Positions 55,925-64,000 of a stretch of DNA of 64,000 nt are shown piece by piece (the first letter of the stretch is position 1; each line of letters begins with the position of its first letter). Below the pieces are notes generated by a model that ran no database searches, was not told the DNA's origin, and saw only the letters and a list, made by a program, of their open reading frames with translations. Origin of the DNA: Gracilaria domingensis. Its lineage: Eukaryota; Rhodophyta; Florideophyceae; Gracilariales; Gracilariaceae. The position numbers and the translations under genes are program-made. The stretch lies in the NCBI GenBank assembly GCA_022539475.1, contig VCMS01000009.1:436137-500136 (forward strand), given 5' to 3'.

Positions 55925-56293
55925 ATAACCCCACTCGATGGTTAAAGCAAAACAGGAAAATATTGCCAGTGGAGGCAAGCTAGGCACTAGTGATTGTACT
56001 TAGAGTTGCTCACCCTCTGTCTCGACTGGGGGCATGTTCTTCTTCCGTCACATCCTTTGTGGGTTGTGACAAAAAAAGAATATGTCACCACTCGACACCG
56101 GATGGGTAACAATGGTAGCACGTAGAGTAGTTCATCCTCCCTCTCAGCGTCCACTGGGGATATATTGATGTTCTCTCACATCCTTTCCCGGTTGTGATAC
56201 AAGAGAAATACATCTCCAATGGAGACGGAGAATATAGTCGTGATAACACGTAAAGGTAACAATGTGATAAACAATAATTTTATGCTACTATCT
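55925..56293. other. Gene F-E intergenic, right arm, with hairpin units
   Basis: Counterpart of 28911-29571 with two clear TCACATC...GGTTGTGA inverted repeats (about 56047-56070 and 56175-56200). No gene. The third unit is degenerate. Confidence 0.45.
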
Positions 56294-56618
56294 CTAACCA
56301 ACCTTTCGAAAACCAGTTATGACATGAGCTGGGTTACTCGAGCCAAAGATGGCAGATCCTGCAACTGAAATGTTTGCACCGGCCTTCACTACTGCTTTCA
56401 CAGTACTCAGTCCAATACCTCCATCCACCTGTATCCCTATTCTTGGGTACAACTTCCTTGCATGTCGCACCTTATCAAGAACACCCTCCATAAACGCCTG
56501 TCCTCCAAACCCTGGCTCCACCGTCATCAACAATAACATGTCTACAACTCCTTCCTTCATAAGTGCTTCTACGACCTTTATAGACGTATTCGGGCGCAAT
56601 CCAACTCCATCCTTTTAA
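56294..56618 (-). pseudogene. RPE: Gene E, right arm: RPE, N terminus deleted
   Basis: Only the C-terminal about 105 residues remain, from RPNTSIKVVEAL onward. All family motifs in that part are canonical: MTVEPGFGGQAFMEG, VDGGIGL, VAGSAIFG. The N-terminal half and promoter were lost in a deletion of about 440 bp whose junction (CCATAATTAAAAGG) shows AAT microhomology to the left-arm sequence. The surviving catalytic part is better conserved than in the full-length left copy. Confidence 0.9.
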
Positions 56619-57011
56619 TTATGGCAATCCAAGTGAAGCTATAGAACCCGTTCACGTCATTTATGAAGCCAAAATGGCTCCTTTCATCCTGTATTCAAGC
56701 TCCCCGTAACTCGTACTTTACAACTACTTTACAACTCAGGTTCGAAATCAGTTTCATTCATTGCACACTTTCTACTCTTCCACCTACCTTTCATAAAACA
56801 TCATCACACTTTGTGGCTTGTCGTCTCATACAAGCCCTATCATTCATTCAGTACAATCACATATCATACATTTCGCTCACTTTCACAAAGTGAACCATGT
56901 TCCCGTTCTGCGCTTCCCAACCGTTTGTACTTAAGTATCACTCTTTACCCCAGCAGTTCTCCGCCCCATCTTTCATTTCTATCGTCACACAAAAACATTC
57001 GAACACTTGCA
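56619..57011. other. Intergenic between genes E and D, right arm
   Basis: Non-coding, AT-rich, with a weak N-terminal extension frame of gene D (from MWLVVSYK at 56811), present in both arms. The extension may be real if translation starts upstream. Confidence 0.4.
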
Positions 57012-57944
57012 ATGAACTCCCAGTCCGACATGCCTCCCAGTCCGCCTCCGAGTCCCAGATACTCTGACGTCCCTCAGGTCTCATCTCCCGCCCGAAGGAC
57101 TCGGGCCGTTATTGTTGGAAGGGGGCGTATAGGTACCATGCTGGCGAACGAAGAAGATACGGTCATTTCCGCACACGAATTCTGCAGCATGGCTGCTACC
57201 TCTCATCTTTCTGATGTACCGATACTACTTTGTGGAAGAACGAACACCCTGGAGACCGTAATTTAGGCTTGCCCTTATTCGCTCAGAGAGAATCTCGTTT
57301 TCTTCCAGAATGGAGACATCATACCATTGGTTTCGAAGCTCGGTGTGGACAAATGTTCAAAAGTTGTCCTATACGTTGGTGTCCCCTCAAGAAACGCAGC
57401 TCCGCAGGATCGTGTCACTCCTCAAAGTCCGGATGGTCTCACTGTCGCAACAGGAAAGTGGGCCTCCAACGTTGCAGACAGGTTTAGGTCTATGGGTCTC
57501 ACTTGCGGGGTTGTCGACGAAGAAACATTTCTCGTAAGCTATTATGAGAAGCTGGTGTGGCTATCAGCGTTCAACATCGTCGGGGCCTCAAGAGGTTTCA
57601 TTCCTATGGACGTAGTCGCTACGGAGTGCAGTACGGTTGTGCTCACAATAATGAAAGAGCTGTTGAAGATAGTTTCGCTTAAGACAGGTACTACTTTCAA
57701 CCTGGAAGAGACCGTTGGGCGACTTCTTGCATATGGGAAAACTCTCGTTGGCTTCCCTACTTCTTTCTCCGACTTTCAGCTTAGGAACGCGTACTTCTAC
57801 GACTTTTCCCGCCAAGAAAGAAACATTGTAGGCGGTGACCCCGCTCCTTTTCATACAAACTACGTCAACGTTGTTAAGGAAAAGTTATCCCCCTCCCCAT
57901 TCCCCAGCTTTGAGGTTAGAACACATGACTTTTCGGTGTTGTAA
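57012..57944 (+). pseudogene. Gene D, right arm: ketopantoate reductase-like, nonsense-mutated
   Basis: Starts MNSQSDMPPSPPP, dinucleotide-binding AVIVGRGRIGTML. A TAG at 57264-57266 stands where the left arm has CAG, a C-to-T change. After the stop the frame stays open through YYEKLVWLSAFN and FPTSFSDFQLRNAY to the end. So this arm has an intact C-terminal half but a premature stop, and the left arm has the reverse: intact start, LTR insertion. Confidence 0.75.
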
Positions 57945-58462
57945 ACCTTTTAGAGATAGTTAAACATAAAAGTTACTTTATCGAAATGACCTGTTCCTAT
58001 TACATTACTTATATTGTTCGTCCTTCTGTGGTTCAAATATGCCCCTTTAAATCCTACATCCGTTATCACTAATACTTCGCTAAGATTTTGCTAGATAGAA
58101 AATGGTCATTCCATATCATTAAAGTGCACGATACTAGTAACGAAACAAGTACAAAAATTGTGATATTTCTGAAGAACTAAGCGTTTGCATTACTTGGGGC
58201 ACCCGTATAAAGTAAGGTAAAGCTTTTATGGGTTTCAACCTCTAATGGAGATTGTTTTACTCTTCTTGATTTCCAAGCTCATGTTAAAGATATTTACAGT
58301 TTTCTTTACCCACTTGAACCCGTACATATAATTTATGACTAAATCATCCTTTCTTTACTTCAAATCGATGCAAAAACTTCTCCTCCTAGTAACGTTTTAA
58401 AACAGTACTACAATACCCGTATATGGTCGTTCTTAGACTCTTTTTATACTACGAAATACCTT
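57945..58462. other. AT-rich intergenic between genes D and C, right arm
   Basis: Counterpart of 25363-25890. No gene and no distinct motif. Confidence 0.4.
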
Positions 58463-59412
58463 GTGAACATCTATCACATCCTTCTCATTCGTATACCCAC
58501 ACCCATTTGCAAAACGAACCCTTTCGAAAGCTTTCAAAACATGTATAACTCGGAAGTTAGAGCCCAAGAAGTAACTCCTCAGCAGCTGGCTAACGAAATA
58601 TTCGAAAATGGCTACGCCGTGATTAGTGATGTTGACGGTACTCTGAAAAGAGCTGGGGAGAATATTCCTGCCGAAACAGTCAAATGCATGAAGTACATCA
58701 ACGCACGCGTTGGTTTCGGAATTGCTACTGGGCGAGATATAGAGGATGCCGAGAGTTTCATGGAGCACCTGGGTGGCTACACTTTTGGCATCTCTGGAAA
58801 CCAAGGCGCACGGGTGAGATTATCCAATGGTACGGAAATTGATCAGGACCTTGACAGGGAAGGTTACGAAAGATGTGCAGCCGAACTTGAGAGACTTGCA
58901 CTCTCCTTAAATGAATCGCACGGACTTCACGAAGAGCGTCAACAAGCAGTGGTGAGCACTAGAAAAGACAGTGGACTCCCTAACTTCACGTACAATGGAC
59001 TGTCGAAGTGGAAAACAGAAGTTAACTCCGGTATTTCAAAAGTGTTGACATCCTTTCCAACCTGGTTGCGTACCCTCAAGATGAAAACTGTGACATAGGG
59101 GACATTCGTTTCACGAAAAATAGTGGGGCGCTAGCCTTGGTTGAAAACGACCCCCAGTTCGACACACATTTAATCGTTGCTTTCGGGAATGCTTCCAATG
59201 ATGGCCCTCTATATGAAATGGCAACCCTGGCAGTTCATGTGAAGGGAGAAGACCATCCAGCAGCGGTAACATATCTTGTTGATGGCGTGGAGGACGTGCA
59301 TGAGACCATCAGAAGGGTGGCAGAACTGTACGGGTACACAAAATGCAAGTGTCAAAGATTTAGAAATGCTCTTGGAATTTGTTTCAATTGCTACGATGCC
59401 TTTAATACTTAG
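58463..59412 (+). pseudogene. Gene C, right arm: HAD phosphatase-like, frameshifted
   Basis: Motif I AVISDVDGTLK and motif II GIATGRD are canonical, better than in the left arm. A 1-base deletion near 59061 (TTTCCAACC versus TTTCCGAACC) ends the first frame at 59098. The remainder, with AFGNASNDGPLYEM, continues in another frame to 59412. Confidence 0.8.
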
Positions 59413-59469
59413 CTATGATATGAGATCTCAGTAATAAAAGTGTCGTGTATATCTCAATACCCTTTTATG

Positions 59470-60303
59470 AATCATGGTGGTTTTTATCGTGCTGCTTTTC
59501 CTCGTAGCCGTACAACAGAGCCACCAACATAATTGTCGAATGTACATCCTCCACGCTTTCGAACAGGTTGTGTACTCCACCCGGGATACAATCTTCTTTG
59601 ACGTGAACGCCGTACACGCTACCTCATGCAAAGGCCCGTCGCTCAAAGCACTTCCGAACGTCACGACGTCATCCGTATCAATAAATCTCGGTTCATTATC
59701 CACAAGATTTTCTCCTCCGCTTCCTTTTGTGTATCGCTTGTCCACAATTTCGCAACTTTTATCGCCGGGATAGATAACAAACGCATCCATCTTCTGCAAC
59801 AGGTCCCCAATAGCAGAATCCACTTCTTCTTTCCACTGCCACAGTTTGTTGTACACGAAATTGGGAAGGCCACTATCACTTCTGGTCTCCACGAACCCCT
59901 TGTCATCATCATTCACAATACCATGCCTCCTATTCAAATCCCTTGCCAGGAACAGTAGTCCGTCAACAGTGTGGTCAAGGGTGTGATCATTGAATGCACC
60001 CTTAATTTCCCTCTCGTCAGAGAAACGCAGGAAAGCTCCATGATTCGCCGAGACACCAAACTTATAGTCTCCGAGTCCTTCCATTTTCCCCTCCACGTCG
60101 CCCACATCACCCCCTGTGACAAGTCCGAAACCAACACGTTCGTCAATGAACTTCATACACTTCACAACTTCTTCTGGAATTGACTCTCCTTCTCTTCTCA
60201 ACGTTCCATCAACGGAACTTAATATACCGTAACCATTGGCATATATGAACTTAGACAAGGTATTTGGTGAAATTTCCGCCAAGTCTCTCTGTTCCTCTGC
60301 CAT
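59470..60303 (-). pseudogene. Gene B, right arm: HAD phosphatase-like, frameshifted at the C terminus
   Basis: Start at MAEEQRDLAEIS (60303), the same Met as in the left arm. Motif I is SSVDGTL with Ser for the nucleophile Asp. The central part is intact where the left arm is frameshifted (TGGDVGDVEGKMEGLGDY). A 1-base loss near 59620 shifts the last about 50 codons. Confidence 0.75.
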
Positions 60304-60639
60304 TTTTCCTGATACAGTCACCATACTGCCACAAGTACCGCATAGACAGGAACTGTATAGACTTCTCAGTTTCACACTTCTCTTAAAAGCAACCTTAAGT
60401 GCAGTTTCAGAAATGTTAGGACGCTACATGTTCAATTGCGAATTGACTGGTGCCACCAATGATGTTAACGATACCGAGCATTTCGCATGTTGCAATTAGA
60501 CGCAACTGGACCAAAGACGTTTGACATTTGTTCAATTACCAGCCTGCCGCACCTTTTCTATGTTCATATGTATAGCCTTGTAATAGTATACTACTCTTAA
60601 TACTCGCAAGACACACATAATTTACTAAACATCTCATTC
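60304..60639. other. Intergenic between genes A and B, right arm
   Basis: Counterpart of 23140-23474, AT-rich, no gene. Confidence 0.4.
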
Positions 60640-63600
60640 TCATCCACTTCGAGGCGCTCGCAGCCTCATTATTGGCAAATCGTCATCACTACTACTCTCG
60701 AGCACTTCGGTTCTACCGGCGTCCGCTTCCACACCAATCTCCACGACCACTTGGTCTTCGTCCATGTCAACCGCCCCACCCTCCTTATCGGACAACAGTT
60801 CATCCTCCGCCTCCTCCTCCTCGTCACCATTGACAAACGTGGGTCAGAAATCCCGCACCCGATGAACAGCATCAGGTAGTGCGTAGCCCTCTGGTACCAT
60901 GTACATGTGGTATCTAACCAGCAAATCCATAGACTCGGGCCTATCCACCTTGTCCTTCCCACTTGCTCCAGCATGTGTCACATCACCACGGCCCACGAAT
61001 AGAGAGTACGGTGGGATGATTATCTTCTTCGCTGGATACACCTCCGACATCACTCGCAACTGTTGGTTGTTCCTCCCCACCAGTTGATGGCTTCCAGCGC
61101 TCACCCAGAGAGGAAAGCCCTCTTTCCCAGAGGCCATTACAAAGTATCCGGGGTTGCCAGTATTCATTGTTTCCTTCGTAACCAGACCACTGAAGTCGGT
61201 GTGCAGCGTCTGGCGCTTGCACTTTCTCGTCGTCCCCAGAAATCGACCACCAGTTTTCGGAGTGTACATCTTCACAGCTTCCCTTTCATTGTCCCATAGT
61301 CCCAAATCCGCAGCAATTGTATCCATTCGAACATCAAGTAAAGCACGCGACCTTACAACCCACCTGAGCTCCTCATTATCCTCCGGCTTCTCCACCGTAC
61401 CCCAACGTGTCGACATCACTCTCCCCTCAAATGGTCCATCGCTACCGTCCTTCCATCCTTCATCATCGTTGATTATTTGAACAAACGACTTCTGTTCCTC
61501 TCCTTTCCGTATATCCGGCATCGCTCCATACTCATTCTCGAAGAAGTCCACCAACTTCCCCGACACATCTCCGAACTCCCGAACTTCTTCCAACTCCTCC
61601 CATTTAGGGACACCATTATCCGTCGCAAAGCCATCAAGCACGCAATATCCATTCTGCCTTAGCTCAGCTTGCATTCTGGCGAAGAACATTTGCCCAAATT
61701 CGTCATGCTCCTTCGCAGCAACCCACAGCACCTCTTCATCATCCATACCTGTCGGTCGAGTACGAGGATACTGCATACCAAATGTCTCCGCCCGTAGGCG
61801 ATGTTCAGCCCTTGCAGCGTGCCAAAAGACAAGATGGTGTACATCTCTGAGATTCGAGACACTTAGCAGCTCCGACCTATGTCCCTTCGGCAAGTGAATG
61901 ACTCTGAGCCAGGGGTCCTTGTGCTCAATTACGTTCTTCCCTTGCCATTCCTGCGGTCTCAGCCTAACATACCCGCACCATGATGGGTTCGGTGGGCCAT
62001 CATATGGGTCACCTCGAACAAGTCCGTGCTCCTCAGATTCCGGAAGAGCTGTAGGTAACTCGTCATCAAATGACCCCCACCTGTCTCTTGCTGATCGTCT
62101 GGCGCAGCATCTTTCTCGACGGTGACAACCCGTGGAACTGTCACAGAAAGAAGCTCATCGTCATCCACAAATGCAGAACTGCCTGCGTTCTCTGCATTCG
62201 CTACCTCTCCCAATGCCACGAACTGAACCTTCATCGACCTTCCTCTCAGCACATGTTCATTTAGTTGAGACATCAGGTCATCCGGTGTCATGCTGTTCAG
62301 AGTAGATCTCATCTGTTGTGTGAAAGTCTTTCTCCGTTTCTTCCTCGGCGGAGCCCGCTGTTCTTCTTCAGAGCTATCCAGAACTTCTATGGCACCTGGA
62401 TTTCGGCCGTGTTCAATTTCCCTATAACTCACCTGCGCCCGTTCTCGTGCACTTCTTCGCGGCTTCCCTTCTTCACTGGCAGATGTTGCAGCAGCAGCAG
62501 CGGGAGTCCTCCTCTTTGTCACGGACTGCTTCACTGGTGCGGGGGGCGGAATTACCTTGAGCATCGTCCGCAATCGATTCTGAACGGAAGTCGTGGCAGT
62601 TCTAATTGAGTTCGTCCTGCTCCGAACACGCGGCAAAGTGTTGAAGTTCACAACTTGTCCCAAAAGGAACTGATACACAGCTGCGTTGTTGTCTGGGTCT
62701 TCAACGTCATCTTCATTCGATGGAGCAGAAAGACTGACTTCGCGTTTCAGGAACACTTCCATGGACTCTTCCTCGTTCAGTTCATTCCTCACTGCTCTAG
62801 CCGCGCGGAACAGAGACACTGCTCTATCATAAAAGAAACCTCGAACCTCCTCAAAGCTTTTCCATTGCTTTGTCTTCGTCGACTTGCCCTTCAATAGAAA
62901 CATCTGAAGACAATCAAGAATGAAGGAAAACTCCTCGGCATCCAAAACATATAGCGGAGTATGGGACAGATGTGTGAGACCTATGTCACTCACAGTCTCA
63001 CATATATCCTCGAAATGGGCCAGCATTCCCTCACGAGACATGAGTTGCAGGGCGACATTGGCATATCTCAGGTACTGACGCTCTTGCACAGTCCCAATCA
63101 GTTGGCTCTCCTTCAACACTTCTGTCACTTCTGCAGGATCCACGTCTGCCGGCGTCACCCCCTCAACATCTTCAATTAGAATGGCGACCACACTAACTAT
63201 AGAGTGTATCTTGTCTGCAAACATCATCCTTCGCATGGTACTCGTCGACTCATTGAGGTACGAAGCAACACATACAATTCCTTCATCCCAATGGGCCTCC
63301 ATCTCTTCGTATCAGCAGATTGCAACGCCAAAACTTGGCTAATCGCTTCCACTTCGGTGCACCAGTCGCTGCCAAATATTGTATAGCTTTCAGACGATGC
63401 AAACCATCTACAATGAAGCACTTCTTCGTTAGGCGTCCCTTGTCAGTATCCCTCTCTCCCGTAGTAGCATCTTGTAAGGCCACCACTGGAGAACCCATCG
63501 ACTGCAATATCCCCCGCTCCTCCATACTCTTCACAAGGGCTTCAACGTGGCGTTTACTTACTCCACGGAGTAAATTGGGCGGAGTGTCCACGAGAGTGAT

Positions 63601-64000
63601 GTCAACAGTAACAACAACCATCCGGTACTGATTGAGGTTCACCTTTGGTACCTTCTGACGAATTCGTCTGTACGTCTTGCTCCGAGTAGGTGTCCCTTGT
63701 GTTCCAGACCGCTCGCCAGAAACACTTGAACGTGCCATTCTTGCGGATAGAAGCACAACGTCATCGTCCTGCTGCTCCGCAGTTTCTGGTGCAGTTTGGG
63801 GTACAGATGGACCAGCTCCTTGCGCGGATTGCGCATCCTCGTCTGGAAGGGGACCTTTCATGATCTCACCTTCCTCCTCTTGCACAGCCGTCCCCTGCTG
63901 AACCGTCTGTTTCGACGCAGAAGATCCCCTTGTGTCGACGGTCTGATTCATCGCAGGAGAAGCCGTTTTCGACGCAGTGGGCTTCGTAGTGGAGGTAGAC
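60640..64000 (-). pseudogene. Gene A, right arm: ParB-like plus 2OG-Fe(II) dioxygenase-like protein, open at window end
   Basis: The better-preserved copy lacks the LTR. ParB-like domain about 63640-63350 (FIVDGLHRLKAIQYLAATG; the G.HR..A box). A frame change near 63290 is present in both arms and could be a short intron. A continuous frame then runs through the helical middle and basic/acidic linker to 61959. The dioxygenase domain (61893-60844) has GYCVLDGF, HTDF, THAGA and VRYHMYM. TGA at 60844-60846 (CGA in the left arm) stops it before the acidic tail, which remains open to 60640. Domain pairing suggests a DNA- or chromatin-directed oxygenase, but the substrate is unproven. Confidence 0.85.

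Larger units (their letters stand above)
54253..64000 (-). repeat. Giant inverted repeat, right arm (open at window end)
   Basis: Reverse complement of 18796-30977. Base 64000 corresponds to left-arm base 18796. The inner edge lies at about 54253, where homology to the DIRS-like remnant begins. It lacks both left-arm solo LTRs and has a deletion of about 440 bp removing the start of RPE. Confidence 0.93.

Noticed and set aside
18796-64000. Inverted repeat as an assembly artefact
   Set aside because: The arms differ by about 10%, have different insertions with proper target duplications, and different deletions.
1-64000. CRISPR arrays, bacterial operons, rRNA
   Set aside because: No regularly spaced identical repeats, no consistent ribosome binding sites, no rRNA-like sequence.

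Overview
This is eukaryotic nuclear DNA from a repeat-rich, intron-poor genome. The window holds chromovirus Ty3/gypsy, Ty1/copia and DIRS-like retroelements, hAT and Plavaka/CACTA-type DNA transposons, several MITEs and three solo-LTR-like insertions. Host-like enzymes are encoded by compact ORFs. A multicellular red alga is my best guess and a fungus is the main alternative; neither is proven by the sequence. Nothing bacterial (operons with ribosome binding sites, rRNA, tRNA) was seen.

Layout. 1-7.7 kb: decayed chromovirus (RT, RNase H, integrase, GPY/F module, chromodomain) followed by a long antisense ORF and a possible LTR. 7.7-8.1 kb: a 417-bp MITE. 9.1-11.6 kb: degenerate hAT transposase, minus strand. 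12.58-18.0 kb: a truncated, transposon-riddled duplicate of the 51.7-54.25 kb region. 18.3-31.0 kb: left arm of a giant inverted repeat. 31-37.1 kb: DIRS-like and copia-like fragments, minus strand. 37.3-38.7 kb: a proline-rich/zinc-finger gene split by a terminal-inverted-repeat element. 40.0-41.25 kb: three MITEs nested inside one another. 43.9-46.9 kb: Plavaka-like transposase. 46.9-49.3 kb: an unrecognised coiled-coil gene, tail-to-tail with the transposase. 49.6-52.7 kb: a DNA adenine-methyltransferase/SET-domain fusion. 53.0-54.15 kb: foldback hairpin elements. 54.25-64 kb: right arm of the inverted repeat, still open at the window end.

The inverted-repeat arms carry the same six genes, about 90% alike where aligned by eye. 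They are: (A) a ParB-like domain fused to a 2-oxoglutarate/Fe(II) dioxygenase-like domain; (B) and (C) two related HAD phosphatase-like genes; (D) a ketopantoate-reductase-like gene; (E) ribulose-5-phosphate 3-epimerase; (F) an unrecognised coiled-coil gene. Genes A to E are broken in at least one arm, and A to D carry different lesions in each arm, so the arms decayed independently. Only F is open in both.

The most interesting unit is the pairing of the methyltransferase-SET gene with the ParB-dioxygenase gene. In the left copy they diverge from one intergenic region full of palindromic hairpins, and both start downstream of the same roughly 85-bp leader. I propose, as inference, a mobile or once-mobile chromatin/DNA-modification module (a possible writer plus a possible oxidising enzyme), perhaps mobilised by the neighbouring CACTA-type transposase.
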